Positions 17,826 to 27,480 of a stretch of DNA of 64,000 nucleotides are shown here, in pieces. The DNA lies in the NCBI GenBank assembly GCA_009780915.1, contig WQZD01000001.1, positions 62,001 to 126,000 of the forward strand, given 5' to 3'. The notes beneath the pieces were generated by a model. That model worked only from the letters and a program-made list of their open reading frames with translations, made no database searches and was not told the origin of the DNA. How positions within the stretch are numbered: the first letter of the stretch is position 1; every line of letters starts with the position of its first letter. A program made the position numbers and the translations under genes. Source of the DNA: Propionibacteriaceae bacterium. Its GTDB lineage: Bacteria > Actinomycetota > Actinomycetes > Propionibacteriales > Propionibacteriaceae.

Positions 17826-18788
17826 ATGAGCGAAGAGACGATGGTGGCCCCTCCGGTGCCACTGACACCCCCGATACCGGGGATCCAGGCCACGGCGCTG
17901 CGCCGGGCGTTCGGGACCGTACGAGCAATCGACGACGTCACCTTCGAGGCCCCGCAGGGGGCGGTGACCGCCCTGATCGGCCCCAATGGGTCGGGCAAGA
18001 CGACCCTGTTGTTGATCCTGGCCGGATTGCTGAAGCCTGACCTGGGCCAAGCGCAGATCCTCGGGCACGACATCGTGACGGAGAACCTGCGAGCGCGGTC
18101 GGTGGTGGGATGGATGCCCGATTCCTTCGGCACCTGGGACTCCCTGACGTGCATGGAGATCCTCGTGACCTTCGGATCGGCGTACGGGATGAGCAAGGTC
18201 AGCGCGAAGGGACGGGCACGGGATGTGCTCGCCGAGGTGTTCCTGACCGAGTTCGCCGACAGCCCCGCACGCGTGTTGTCCCGGGGACAGAAGCAGCGGC
18301 TCGGATTGGCGCGTGCTCTGATGCACGACCCCCAGGTCCTGCTCCTGGACGAACCCGCGTCCGGGCTCGACCCCCGTTCCCGGGTGGATCTCCGTGACAT
18401 CGTGAGGAGACTGGCCGAAGAGGGCAAGACCGTGCTCATCTCCTCCCACGTCCTGTCCGAGCTCGACGAGTTCACCGACCATGCCGTCTTCTTGTCGAAG
18501 GGGCGCACGGTCCACGTCGACCCCGCCGAGTCCGAAGGCGCCGCACGGGGATGGCGCGTGGGCTGCCTGGATCCCGGATCGATCCGATCCTTCCTGATCG
18601 GCGCGGACATCCCCTGGAAGGACGCCCCCGGCGCCCTCGGTGACGTGATCGTGTCGCTTCGGGGTTGCACGTCGGCGGCGCATTTCGTCGAGGCCGCCGT
18701 CCGGGCGGGAGTGCCCATCCATACCGTGACCCCCATGGCCGGACGCCTGGAGGAAACCTATCTACAACTGAACGAGGAGCGTCGATGA
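17826..18788 (+). CDS. ABC transporter ATP-binding protein
   Basis: A 320-residue ATPase subunit of an ABC-2 type system. Walker A GPNGSGKTT is near residue 54. The signature is LSRGQKQRLGLARAL near residue 155, with Arg in place of the usual first Gly of LSGGQ. Walker B VLLLDEPASGLD is near residue 175 and the H-loop is SSHVLSELDE. The C-terminal 100 residues are a family-specific extension. The stop overlaps the permease start (ATGA), so the two are translationally coupled and form one exporter or membrane-remodelling unit. The substrate is unknown. Confidence 0.92.
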   Translation: MSEETMVAPPVPLTPPIPGIQATALRRAFGTVRAIDDVTFEAPQGAVTALIGPNGSGKTTLLLILAGLLKPDLGQAQILGHDIVTENLRARSVVGWMPDSFGTWDSLTCMEILVTFGSAYGMSKVSAKGRARDVLAEVFLTEFADSPARVLSRGQKQRLGLARALMHDPQVLLLDEPASGLDPRSRVDLRDIVRRLAEEGKTVLISSHVLSELDEFTDHAVFLSKGRTVHVDPAESEGAARGWRVGCLDPGSIRSFLIGADIPWKDAPGALGDVIVSLRGCTSAAHFVEAAVRAGVPIHTVTPMAGRLEETYLQLNEERR

Positions 18789-20032
18789 ACACGTGGTCTT
18801 TGTCATGGCACGGGGTGGCCACAGTGGTCGGTCTGGAAACCCGTCAACGTTTACGGTCGAAGAAGTGGCTGTGGGGCCTGTTGGGCTGGTTCGTCTTCAT
18901 CGGCTCCATCACCGGACTGGTGATCTGGGCGGTGTACACGTCCTATAGCAGCATCAGCTGTGTGGACTCTGTCTCGTGTTCGATCGCTGACTCCAACGCG
19001 GGCCCCTGGGCCTTCTCGTTCATCACCTTGTTCGTGCTGGGCATGGGCTTGGTGATCGCCCCGGCGTTCACGGCCACGTCCATCAACGGGGACCGTACGC
19101 AGGGAACCCTGGCCACGCTTCAAGCCACGCGGCTGTCCAGCGCCGAGATCGTCGCCGGGAAGCTGATCGCCGCCTGCGCCACGGCGGCGGTGTTCCTCGT
19201 CGTCGCCCTGCCCTTCGTCGTGGTCTCGATGGTCTTGGGCAACATCTCCGTGGTCCAGGTGCTGGTGTGCTTCCTCGTCACCCTCCTGCTGGTCGCCGTG
19301 GTCTGCGCGATCGGCCTGGGCTGGTCGAGCGTGTTCACACGTGCCTCCGCGTCCACGCTCATGACGTACCTGACCACCCTGATCCTGGCGGTCATCTCAC
19401 CCATCATCCTGGTGGCCTCGACCCCCTTCCTGGGCGAGGAGAGGCCGGTCCAGGTGTGGGGTTTGAGCCAGTCGCAATGGTACGCGTACAACCAGTTGAT
19501 GGACGATTATTGGGCGGACGATGGCGGCGGGAAGGACGTCAGCGGCGCCCCTCTGCCGCCGGTCGACAAGTGCCAGTGGAACACGAGGACGGAAAGGGTC
19601 GTCCGCATGGACAAGGTCTGGTGGTTGCTGGTCCCCAATCCGTTCGTGACCGTGGCGGACGCGGCGCCCCTTCCGCCGAACTACTCTCGCGATCAGGCGC
19701 AGGATGGTCTGGCGATGATTCGCCAGGCGGTGCGTGAGGTGGCGCGGGCCCCTCAAGACGAGGTCGACGAGTGCGCTCAGCTCTATGGGTGGAACCCCGC
19801 GTTCCGGACCGAGACGGATGCGTTCGGTGTCGTCCATGTCACGACCAATGACGGCACGCCGGTCAACATCCCCCCGTCGCCGGTGAAGCCTCGGCCCATG
19901 GTGGCGCAGGACCCGGTGTGGCCGTGGGGCTTGGGCGTCAACCTCCTGATAGGAGCGGGCTTCTTCTGGTTGGCCGTCAGCCGGCTGCGCATCCCGTACC
20001 ACACCCTGGCCAAGGGCACACGGGTCGCCTGA
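18785..20032 (+). CDS. ABC-2 type transporter permease
   Basis: A 415-residue membrane subunit partnered with the preceding ATPase, whose stop it overlaps by four bases. Membrane segments lie near residues 32-55, 80-105, 135-165, 170-190, 205-225 and 380-400. A large extracytoplasmic loop (about 235-375) is rich in Trp, Asp and Pro. The early charged RQRLRSKKW stretch is typical of ABC-2 permeases. The transported molecule cannot be told from the sequence. Confidence 0.88.
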   Translation: MNTWSLSWHGVATVVGLETRQRLRSKKWLWGLLGWFVFIGSITGLVIWAVYTSYSSISCVDSVSCSIADSNAGPWAFSFITLFVLGMGLVIAPAFTATSINGDRTQGTLATLQATRLSSAEIVAGKLIAACATAAVFLVVALPFVVVSMVLGNISVVQVLVCFLVTLLLVAVVCAIGLGWSSVFTRASASTLMTYLTTLILAVISPIILVASTPFLGEERPVQVWGLSQSQWYAYNQLMDDYWADDGGGKDVSGAPLPPVDKCQWNTRTERVVRMDKVWWLLVPNPFVTVADAAPLPPNYSRDQAQDGLAMIRQAVREVARAPQDEVDECAQLYGWNPAFRTETDAFGVVHVTTNDGTPVNIPPSPVKPRPMVAQDPVWPWGLGVNLLIGAGFFWLAVSRLRIPYHTLAKGTRVA

Positions 20033-20043
20033 GCCCCGAGGCT

Positions 20044-20089
20044 GCCGGGATTCCGGGTCTGTCGGCCGCCGACATTCCGGGATCCCGGC
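20044..20089. terminator. Bidirectional terminator hairpin between ABC permease and hemolysin III
   Basis: GCCGGGATTCCGG pairs with CCGGGATCCCGGC (one mismatch), with an inner stem TGTCGG/CCGACA. It is placed exactly between two convergent stop codons. It has no long T-tract. Confidence 0.7.
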
Positions 20090-20788
20090 TCAGAGGATCT
20101 GGAGGAGCGCCAGCAGGACGGCCGTCCAATGGCAGAAGGCGGCGATCACCGTGCAGGAGTGGAAGACCTCGTGGAAGCCGAACCAGGTCGGCGAGGGGTT
20201 CGGCCGCTTGCGGGAGTACACCAGGGCGCCGAGCGAGTAGATCACGCCGCCCACGATGATGAGGATGACGATGGCTGGGTTGCCATTGCCCCAGAACTGG
20301 GGCAGCCACCACACGGCGGCCCAGCCCATGACCACGTACATGGCCGAGTACAGCCAGCGTGGCGCCGACAGCCACAGGACACGGAAGAGGACGCCGGCGC
20401 CCGCGAGCCCCCAGATCAACGCGAGGATGGTCACGCGGGAGCCGCCCGTCAGCAGCATGACTGACAGGGGGGTGTACGTCCCGGCGACGAACAGGTAGAT
20501 GTTGGAATGGTCGACGCGTCGCAGGACGGCCTTGACCGTGGCCGACCAGTTCCCGATGTGGTAGGTGGCGGAGTTCGCGAAGAGCAGCACCGCGCAGGCG
20601 AGGTAGATGGCGAGCGAGGCTTTGACGCCGGCGCCCGGGGCGACGCAGATGAGGACGATGATGCCGGCCGACAGCACGGGGACCGTTCCTGCGTGCAGCC
20701 ATCCGCGCAGTTTGGGCTTGGGGTCGCCAGGAAGGTCGGCCACCCCATTGTCGGGATCGGGGGTGACTAGGGTTTTCGGTTGATCCAT
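20090..20788 (-). CDS. Hemolysin III family (PAQR-like) membrane protein
   Basis: A 232-residue protein with seven predicted membrane segments. The family signatures are NSATYHIGNWS with VDHSNIYLFVAGTYTPL in the first half and FHEVFHSCTVIAAFCHW at the C-terminus, which carries the conserved putative metal-binding His residues. True haemolytic activity is not implied; PAQR relatives are linked to membrane-lipid homeostasis. AAGGAG seven bases before the ATG fixes the start. It is divergent from the cis-prenyltransferase, the same arrangement as Rv1085c/Rv1086 in Mycobacterium tuberculosis. Confidence 0.92.
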   Translation of the reverse strand: MDQPKTLVTPDPDNGVADLPGDPKPKLRGWLHAGTVPVLSAGIIVLICVAPGAGVKASLAIYLACAVLLFANSATYHIGNWSATVKAVLRRVDHSNIYLFVAGTYTPLSVMLLTGGSRVTILALIWGLAGAGVLFRVLWLSAPRWLYSAMYVVMGWAAVWWLPQFWGNGNPAIVILIIVGGVIYSLGALVYSRKRPNPSPTWFGFHEVFHSCTVIAAFCHWTAVLLALLQIL

Positions 20789-20956
20789 GGCTTGACTCCT
20801 TCACAGCGTTCCTGGAAGTTACGCTACCGTAGGTAGTCTATCGTGTCGTGCTCCGGTCTGCTCTTGGACGAGGGCGGCCCCACTGGTGGAAGGACGGGTA
20901 TGTCTCCTGGCGATCGACCACACGCTCGGGGTGAATCACAGCTAGAGTTATCTTCC

Positions 20957-21763
20957 GTGGGTATTAACGAGACATGGGCGCGAGTCCAGAACCGGCTGCG
21001 TCCGTCAGGATTGCTCTACTCCACGTACGAGCGTAATTTGCTCGCCCACCTGGATCGAGATCGACTGCCGCACCATGTGGCCGTCATGGCGGATGGGAAC
21101 CGCCGCTGGGCGCGGCTGAACGCGCCGGGGGAGACGCTGGTCGCTGGGTACGAAGCGGGCGCGTCCAAGCTGAAAGACTTCGTCTCGTGGTGCGACGAGG
21201 TCGGCATCAGGATTGTGACGTTGTGGGTGCTGTCGCCCAACAACCTCGATCGGGGCGAGGAGGAGATCCTGCCCTTGCTCGACGTCATCGTCTCCCTGGT
21301 GGAGTCCTTGGCGGCGGAAGGCAGATGGCGGGTCCAGATCGTGGGCGCCCTCGACCTATTGCCGGAGAAGACCGCCGCAGCGTTGCGCGCGGCGAGCGCC
21401 CGTACCGCAGGGAACCTGGGCACGCACATCAATGTGGCGGTGTCCTACGCGGGTCGCCAGGAGTTGCGTGACGCGTTCCGCTCCTTGTTGGCCGAGGAGG
21501 CGCGCAAGGGGAGCACGCTGGAGGAACTGTCGGGGACCTTGGAGATCGACATGATCGAGTCCCATCTGTACACGGCGGGTCAGCCGGACCCCGACCTGAT
21601 CATCCGCACCTCTGGGGAGCAGAGGTTGTCGGACTTCCTGATCTGGCAGTCCGCCCACTCGGAGTTCTACTTCTGCGAGGCCCTGTGGCCCGATTTCAGG
21701 CGTGTCGATTTCCTGCGTGCTCTGCGCTCGTTCGCCCAACGCGAGAGGCGCTTCGGGCGATAG
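20957..21763 (+). CDS. Short-type cis-prenyltransferase (Z-isoprenyl diphosphate synthase, UppS family)
   Basis: A 268-residue enzyme that adds isopentenyl diphosphate in the cis configuration. The diphosphate-binding MADGNRRWAR motif is near residue 48, WVLSPNNLDR follows, and the C-terminal RTSGEQRLSDFLIWQS motif supplies the IPP-binding Arg residues. It is closest in pattern and context to M. tuberculosis Rv1086, which makes Z,E-farnesyl diphosphate, so a C15 product is more likely than the C50-C55 carrier; this is inference. The GTG at 20957 matches the family N-terminus. An in-frame ATG at 20900 with GGAAGG upstream is a real alternative, giving 287 residues. Confidence 0.88.
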   Translation: MGINETWARVQNRLRPSGLLYSTYERNLLAHLDRDRLPHHVAVMADGNRRWARLNAPGETLVAGYEAGASKLKDFVSWCDEVGIRIVTLWVLSPNNLDRGEEEILPLLDVIVSLVESLAAEGRWRVQIVGALDLLPEKTAAALRAASARTAGNLGTHINVAVSYAGRQELRDAFRSLLAEEARKGSTLEELSGTLEIDMIESHLYTAGQPDPDLIIRTSGEQRLSDFLIWQSAHSEFYFCEALWPDFRRVDFLRALRSFAQRERRFGR

Positions 21764-21805
21764 TCACTTCGGGCGATAGTCGCGAACGGTGACTCCGGGG
21801 CCGCC

Positions 21806-22507
21806 CTAGTTCGGGCAGTGGACGGTGTAGACCGCGTTGTCCATCTTGCGGTTGGCCCGCACGATCTCGATCAGGTGCTCGGTCGCGTTCTTGTCGATGC
21901 TCGTCAGGTCGTACCAGAACTCCTTGGCGGGCCCCTGCGCCCAGATCGCCATCGTGCCGCCGGGGGTGAGGTGGTCCAGGGCGGTACGGATGCCGTCGGT
22001 GGTGTACAACTGCGCATTCTCCTCGTGGATGAGGAATTCGGGGCCGTTGTCGATGTCGAGGCAGATGCCGTCCCAGGGGCCGAACAACCCCGGAATGGCC
22101 GGCTGGCCGCACAGGAGGGCGACGACATCGCCGCGGTGGAGCGTCACTCGGGGATCGGCCGCCACGCGGGCCAGGGTGGGGGTCATCTCCTGGTTGGCCC
22201 AGTCGATGAGCGACCCTGACAACTCCACGATGTCGAGTTTGGTGGCCCCCATGTCGAGGAGGTGCGCAGCCGTCATCCCCAGTCCGAGCCCTCCGACGAG
22301 GACGTGACCAGGGTTCGGGCCTAGGGCTTCGGCGAGGACGATTTCGGAATGGGTCCGCGCCGAGTCCATGGCGAAAGCGCCATTGATGATGAGCTCGTCT
22401 GCGGTCGTGTCCCCGGAATAGCGACGGCGCAAGGCGATCTCGTACCCGTCCGCGTCGCTGCGGGCAAGGGTGACCGTTTCTTCATGCATCTGTCTATGAT
22501 CCCCCAT
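21806..22507 (-). CDS. Spermidine synthase-like SAM-fold protein
   Basis: 233 residues with a Rossmann methyltransferase-type core. The glycine motif VLVGGLGLGMTAAHLL is near residue 68. The acidic VELSGSLIDWANQ pattern follows, and then DGICLDIDNGPEFL where polyamine synthases have their Asp residues. ELIINGAFAMDS corresponds to the start of the SpeE catalytic region. The lack of a clear putrescine site makes true spermidine synthase activity doubtful. Start alternatives are ATG 22507 and ATG 22489. Confidence 0.75.
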   Translation of the reverse strand: MGDHRQMHEETVTLARSDADGYEIALRRRYSGDTTADELIINGAFAMDSARTHSEIVLAEALGPNPGHVLVGGLGLGMTAAHLLDMGATKLDIVELSGSLIDWANQEMTPTLARVAADPRVTLHRGDVVALLCGQPAIPGLFGPWDGICLDIDNGPEFLIHEENAQLYTTDGIRTALDHLTPGGTMAIWAQGPAKEFWYDLTSIDKNATEHLIEIVRANRKMDNAVYTVHCPN

Positions 22508-22559
22508 GCCGCCTCATGCGTCAATAAGATGACATAAATATTGTGCGTCCACGTCCCCC

Positions 22560-22847
22560 TCAGCCCTCCTTGGCGGCGTCCACGGTGGCACGGGCGTCGG
22601 CCAGGTACTGCTCGCACAACTTTGCGAGATGCTCTCCGCGTTTGAACAGTTCCATGGACTCGGCCAGGCTTTCCCCGCCGGACTCCAGACGATTGACCAC
22701 GCCGATCAACTCGTCGCGGGCTTGCTCGTAGGTCAATGTCTCCTCCGGGGCGATGGTCTCTTCGGGGGCGGGGGCCGGCTCTGGGACTGTGGTCGGGTCG
22801 GGGGCCGAGGTGTCCTCAGTCTTCTTCGATGATCGTGCTGTCGCCAT
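22560..22847 (-). CDS. xseB: Exodeoxyribonuclease VII small subunit
   Basis: A 95-residue partner of XseA, degrading single-stranded DNA to oligonucleotides. The family core is TYEQARDELIGVVNRLESGG then SLAESMELFKRGEHLAKLCE (about residues 38-80). A Pro/Glu/Thr-rich leader of some 35 residues precedes it. The start lies 32 bases inside the end of xseA, with GAAGGAGA upstream, so translation is coupled. Confidence 0.95.
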   Translation of the reverse strand: MATARSSKKTEDTSAPDPTTVPEPAPAPEETIAPEETLTYEQARDELIGVVNRLESGGESLAESMELFKRGEHLAKLCEQYLADARATVDAAKEG

Positions 22848-24063
22848 GATTCTCCTTCTTCTTCTCGGTCACCGTGACGGTGAGTGTGCCATCGGCGACA
22901 TGCGCTGTGAGCGCGGCCCCGATGGGCGCGTCATCGGTCGACGCGACGGTGGTCCCGTGCGTGTCGACCAAGATCGAATATCCGCGTGTGAGCACGGATT
23001 GGGGGCTGAGCGTGCGCACCAGGGCGCTGGCGCGTTGGACCTGCGACGTCTGGGTGTTGACCTCGGCCAGAGCGGCTCGGGCGAGCCGGTGGCGCAGGGC
23101 GGTCACCTGTTCGGCGTACACGTCGAAGCGTGACAAGGGATTCGTCAGCACCGGGCGCTGTGTGAGCTGTCCCAGGGTCGCGGTCTGGGTCGAGACGAAT
23201 CCGGCCAAAGCGACCATGAGGCGTCGGCGCACTCGCCCGATCTGTTGGAGCTCCTCCTGCGCGTCGGGCACGATCCTCTTGGCGGCGTCCGTGGGAGTCG
23301 ACGCCCGCAGGTCCGCCACCAGGTCGAGGATCGGGGTGTCCACTTCGTGGCCGATGGCCGACACTACCGGGGTGCGGGCGGCGGCGACCGCACGTGCCAG
23401 AGCCTCGTCGGAGAAAGGGAGGAGGTCCTCCACCGACCCTCCTCCGCGTGCGATGACGATCACATCCACGGACGGGTCGGCGTCGAGGTCGGCGACCGCG
23501 GCCATGACCTGCTGAGCCGAGGATGGCCCTTGCATCAGGCAATGGCGGGTCACGATCCGGGCTGCGGGCCACCGCAGGCGTACGTTGACGACGACGTCGC
23601 GCTCGGCGGCCGAGTCCTTGGCCGTGATCAGGCCGATCCCTTTCGGCAGGGCGGGCAGGCGTCGCTTCAGGGCTGGATTGAACAGGCCCTCGGCCTGGAG
23701 CAGGCGTTTGAGGTGCTCGATCCGGGCCAAGAGCTGGCCCTCGCCGGTGGGGCGCAGGTCGAAGCACTCGTAGCTGAGACGCCCCGACTTCATCCACATC
23801 GTCGGTTTCAGCAGGGCGGTGACCGCCATGCCCTCGCCGACCGGACCCGCCGCGTCCAGCACGGCGGTGGACAGGGTCACCGACACCGAGATCTCGTCCG
23901 AGGTGTCGCGCAAGGTGAGGAAGTGGATCGACCCGGTCTTGCGGTTCAGCTCGATGACTTGGGCGGACACCCAGATCGTCCCCAATCTCTCCACCCAGCC
24001 CTTGACGGCTGAGGCCATCTCGCGCAAAGGTACGGGATGCTCGGGGGTACTCGTGAGGGCCAT
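22816..24063 (-). CDS. xseA: Exodeoxyribonuclease VII large subunit
   Basis: A 415-residue catalytic subunit. The N-terminal OB-fold (about residues 15-110) includes GTIWVSAQVIELNRKTGSIHF. The catalytic domain has GIGLITAKDSAAERD, VDVIVIARGGGSVEDLLPFS and SAIGHEVDTPILDLVADLRA. A coiled-coil region follows, then a short C-terminal beta region. It overlaps xseB and follows rmuC closely on the same strand (nine bases), so rmuC-xseA-xseB form a probable DNA-maintenance operon. Confidence 0.96.
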   Translation of the reverse strand: MALTSTPEHPVPLREMASAVKGWVERLGTIWVSAQVIELNRKTGSIHFLTLRDTSDEISVSVTLSTAVLDAAGPVGEGMAVTALLKPTMWMKSGRLSYECFDLRPTGEGQLLARIEHLKRLLQAEGLFNPALKRRLPALPKGIGLITAKDSAAERDVVVNVRLRWPAARIVTRHCLMQGPSSAQQVMAAVADLDADPSVDVIVIARGGGSVEDLLPFSDEALARAVAAARTPVVSAIGHEVDTPILDLVADLRASTPTDAAKRIVPDAQEELQQIGRVRRRLMVALAGFVSTQTATLGQLTQRPVLTNPLSRFDVYAEQVTALRHRLARAALAEVNTQTSQVQRASALVRTLSPQSVLTRGYSILVDTHGTTVASTDDAPIGAALTAHVADGTLTVTVTEKKKENHGDSTIIEED

Positions 24064-24072
24064 ACGAACACC

Positions 24073-25455
24073 TTATCCTGTCAGGACCCGCCGACCGGAT
24101 TCCTCCAGGTCGTCTAGGCCCTCCAGGTCGTCCATGTGTCCCACGTGTCCCATGTGTTCCCCGTCATCCACCTGGCCCACGTCGCCCACGACGGGCATGC
24201 GGGTGAGCGTACGACCGACAAGGGCTGGCACGTCGACGGCGGAGGCCACCAACTCGGGCGCGGTCACCTGGCGGGCGACCGACGTGATCGGGGTCGCGTC
24301 CTTCAACTCGTCCTCACTGACGCCCATGTCCTTGAAGCGTCGGGCCGAGACCAACACACGGCCCTCCAGGGACCCGATAGCCTCGTTGTAGCTCCGCACA
24401 CTCGCGTCCAGGGATCGGCCCAGCTTGTCGAAATGGCTCCCCATTGTTCCCAGTCGTTCATAGAGTTGGCGACCCAACGAAGAGAGTTCCTTCGCGGAAT
24501 CGGCCAGCACCTCCTGATTCCAGGCGTAGGCGATGGTCCTCAGCATGGTGATGAGCGTCGTCGGGGAGGCGAGCATGACGTTCCTGGACGCCGCGTACTC
24601 GATCAGGTCCGGGGACTGATCCACCGCCGCCGAGAACAGAGCCTCACTGGGCAGGAACAAGATGACGAACTCGGGAGTTCCCGTGTCGGCCTTCCAGTAC
24701 CCCTTGGTCGACAACTGGTCCACATGGGTGCGCACATGGCGACCGAAAGCGGCCATGTGACGGGCCCGATCATCCGCCGAGTCGATCAACTCCGCGTCGA
24801 GGAACCCCTCCAGGGGGGTCTTGGCGTCCACCAACACGAACTTCCCTCCGGCCAACTCCACCCTCATGTCGGGGCGGATGGATCGCTCGTCGGTGGCGGA
24901 CGACACCTGGGTGAGGAAGTCGCAGTGCTCGACCATCCCGGCGATCTCGACGACGCGCTTCAGTTGCATCTCGCCCCAGGCGCCGCGCACCTGAGGTTTG
25001 CGCAGGGCGGTGGCCAGGGCCGAGGTCTCCCTGCGCAACTGCTCCCCAGTGGACTGCACCGAGCGGACCTGGTTGGCGATCTCCGACGACATGGCGATAC
25101 GGTCTTTCTCCACATCGGCCAGGCGTGACTCCAGTTTCTCCAGACTGAGCCGCACGGGGGTCATCAAGTACTCCGTCGCGCTCAGCCGTTGGGCCGCGGC
25201 ATCCTCCACCGTCTTCGTCTGTCGTTCCAGGGCCTGGGCCGACAAAGCATGGTAGGAGTTCAGCATCGTCTCCCGATCCTGGCGAAGCTCTTTCACCCTC
25301 TCGAGCGCCGCGTCCCTCTCCAGCGCGAGCGCCGGTCGACGCGCCGCCAGCCACAACCAGCACACGACCCAGCCGAGGACGATTCCCGCCGCCAGGGCCA
25401 CCAGGATCCACACAGTGATATTCATGGGTACCAGTGTGTCAGGTGCCTCAGACAT
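24073..25455 (-). CDS. rmuC: RmuC-family DNA recombination protein
   Basis: A 460-residue membrane-anchored protein. One N-terminal membrane segment (about residues 13-32) is followed by a coiled-coil (about 40-150). The conserved RmuC nuclease-like core (about 160-390) has VRGAWGEMQLKRVVEIAGM, VDAKTPLEGFLDAE and FLPSEALFSAA. The C-terminus is acidic and repetitive (HMGHVGHMDDLEGLDDLEE). RmuC limits recombination at inverted repeats, an apt neighbour for exonuclease VII. The ATG at 25455 has GGAGA five bases upstream; a later ATG at 25425 lacks a ribosome site. Confidence 0.93.
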   Translation of the reverse strand: MSEAPDTLVPMNITVWILVALAAGIVLGWVVCWLWLAARRPALALERDAALERVKELRQDRETMLNSYHALSAQALERQTKTVEDAAAQRLSATEYLMTPVRLSLEKLESRLADVEKDRIAMSSEIANQVRSVQSTGEQLRRETSALATALRKPQVRGAWGEMQLKRVVEIAGMVEHCDFLTQVSSATDERSIRPDMRVELAGGKFVLVDAKTPLEGFLDAELIDSADDRARHMAAFGRHVRTHVDQLSTKGYWKADTGTPEFVILFLPSEALFSAAVDQSPDLIEYAASRNVMLASPTTLITMLRTIAYAWNQEVLADSAKELSSLGRQLYERLGTMGSHFDKLGRSLDASVRSYNEAIGSLEGRVLVSARRFKDMGVSEDELKDATPITSVARQVTAPELVASAVDVPALVGRTLTRMPVVGDVGQVDDGEHMGHVGHMDDLEGLDDLEESGRRVLTG

Positions 25456-25641
25456 TCTTTCTCCAGGCGTCGCCACGCCATCGGTCGACGTCATCGCCCG
25501 CCAGTCCGTATCAGATAGTCCAGCCAAACCTCCACGATTTGCACTGCCGCTTCGATTCCAGTGATGGTATGGCTGAACGTGCTGCGCCGATAATGAACCT
25601 ATCTTGCTAATGTCGGTCACAAGGGCTCAGGCAATAGGTGT

Positions 25642-27312
25642 TCACCCTCTCGAACGCCGATAGTACCGAATCAGCGCCTGTGTGGACGCGTCTTGCCCGG
25701 CGAGGGCGTCCTGTTCCCCGGCGACGGCGGGGGCGATCTGGAGGGCCAGTTGCTTGCCGAGTTCGACGCCCCACTGGTCGAAGGAGTCGATGCCCCAGAT
25801 GACGCCTTGGACGAACGTGATGTGTTCGTACAGGGCGATCAACTGCCCGACCACGCTCGGGGTGAGCTCGGGGGCCATGATCGTCGTCGTGGGACGGTTG
25901 CCGGGGAAGACGCGGTGGGGGGCCAGCGCCGGGTGGGTGCCCTCGGCCCGTACCTCCTGCTCGGTCTTGCCGAAAGCCAGGGCCTTGGTCTGGGCGAAGC
26001 AGTTGGCCAACAGGAGTTCGTGGACGTCCGTGCCCTGGTCCTGCAGGGGGTGGGCGGGGGTGGCGACGGCGATGAAATCGGCGGGGACGATCTGGGTCCC
26101 CTGGTGGAGGAGCTGATAGAACGCGTGTTGGCCGTTGGTGCCCGGCTCGCCCCAGTAGATCTCGCCGGTGTCGGCGCGTACTGGGGTCCCGTCCGCGCGG
26201 ACCCGCTTGCCATTGGACTCCATGGTCAGCTGTTGGAGGTACGCCGCGAAGCGGTGCAAGTACTGGGAGTACGGCAACACGGCGTGGCTGGTCAGGTCGA
26301 GGAAGTCCCTGTACCACACGCCCAGCATCCCCATGAGGACGGGCACGTTGCTGGAGAGAGGTTCGGTGAGAAAGTGCCTGTCGATGCGGTGGAACCCGGA
26401 CAGGAACTCACCGAAACGGTCCGGACCCAGGGCCACGGCCAGGACTGTGCCGACCGCGGAGCCCACCGAGTACCGGCCTCCCACCCAGTCCCAGAAGCCG
26501 AAGGCGTTGGCAGGGTCGATGCCGAAGGCCTCGACCTTGTCCAGCGCGGTGGACACGGCGACGAAGTGCTTCGCCACCGCCCCGGCCCGGCTGGCCTCGG
26601 AGTCGCCGATGGCGCCCCGGGCGCGCAGGCCGTCCCAGAGCCACTGCCGTGCCAGGCGGGCGTTGGTGAGGGTCTCCAAGGTGGTGAAGGTCTTGGAGAC
26701 GATGATGAACATGGTCGTCTCGGGGTCGAGGTCGGCCGTCTTCTCCGCGATGTCCGTGGGGTCGATGTTGGAGACGAAACGGCATTCCAGATCGGGCTTG
26801 ACGTAGGGTTTCAGGGCTTCATAGACCATGGCGGGACCCAGGTCGGAGCCTCCGATCCCGATGTTGACCACAGTACGGATGGGCTGTCCCGTGGCGCCCA
26901 CCCATCTCCCGGAGCGCACCTTGCGGGCGAAGTCGTACACACGGTCCAACACGGCGTGGACCTCCGCGACGACGTCCACGCCGTCGACGTCGAGCTTGTC
27001 CCCGCGCGGACGGCGCAGGGCGGTGTGGAGGACGGCGCGCCCCTCGGTCACGTTGATGCGATCACCGGCGAACATCGCGTCTCGGCGTACCGGAAGGTCC
27101 ATCTGGGACGCGAGGTCCAACAGAGCCGTCACCACAGGCGCGGTGATGAGGTTCTTGGACAGGTCGACGTACAGGTCGCCCGCCGTGAACGTCATGGACG
27201 ACACGCGGTTCGCATCGGACGCGAACCAGGCTCGAAGATCGGGGTCCAAGGCACGGGACAGGTCGACTAGGTGAGCCCAGGCGGGTGTCGTGGTGGCATC
27301 GATGATGGTCAT
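25642..27312 (-). CDS. pgi: Glucose-6-phosphate isomerase
   Basis: A 556-residue cytoplasmic enzyme interconverting glucose-6-phosphate and fructose-6-phosphate. The signatures are [20 protein letters not shown] (phosphate loop, about residue 151), [30 protein letters not shown], the catalytic region [16 protein letters not shown] and the C-terminal [14 protein letters not shown]. The length is standard. It appears monocistronic and divergent from the surface-protein gene. Confidence 0.97.
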   Translation of the reverse strand: MTIIDATTTPAWAHLVDLSRALDPDLRAWFASDANRVSSMTFTAGDLYVDLSKNLITAPVVTALLDLASQMDLPVRRDAMFAGDRINVTEGRAVLHTALRRPRGDKLDVDGVDVVAEVHAVLDRVYDFARKVRSGRWVGATGQPIRTVVNIGIGGSDLGPAMVYEALKPYVKPDLECRFVSNIDPTDIAEKTADLDPETTMFIIVSKTFTTLETLTNARLARQWLWDGLRARGAIGDSEASRAGAVAKHFVAVSTALDKVEAFGIDPANAFGFWDWVGGRYSVGSAVGTVLAVALGPDRFGEFLSGFHRIDRHFLTEPLSSNVPVLMGMLGVWYRDFLDLTSHAVLPYSQYLHRFAAYLQQLTMESNGKRVRADGTPVRADTGEIYWGEPGTNGQHAFYQLLHQGTQIVPADFIAVATPAHPLQDQGTDVHELLLANCFAQTKALAFGKTEQEVRAEGTHPALAPHRVFPGNRPTTTIMAPELTPSVVGQLIALYEHITFVQGVIWGIDSFDQWGVELGKQLALQIAPAVAGEQDALAGQDASTQALIRYYRRSRG

Positions 27313-27480
27313 GACCCCACTGTAGTCGGTTCTCAGCGCCTGGGCGCTGGCGTGGACATGGCGGTATCTGGCTGCCGACAGGCGGCGACGAGATTATCGG
27401 GGCGATGTCTGTTTACCGCGACCACACCAAGTGTGTAGTATTTCGTTACGAGTACTGCTGCACTGGACCAGGAGGTGGTC

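Noticed and set aside
25693-27270. A 525-codon open frame opposite pgi
   Set aside because: Antisense of pgi with biased Gly/Asp/His composition; pgi is certain.
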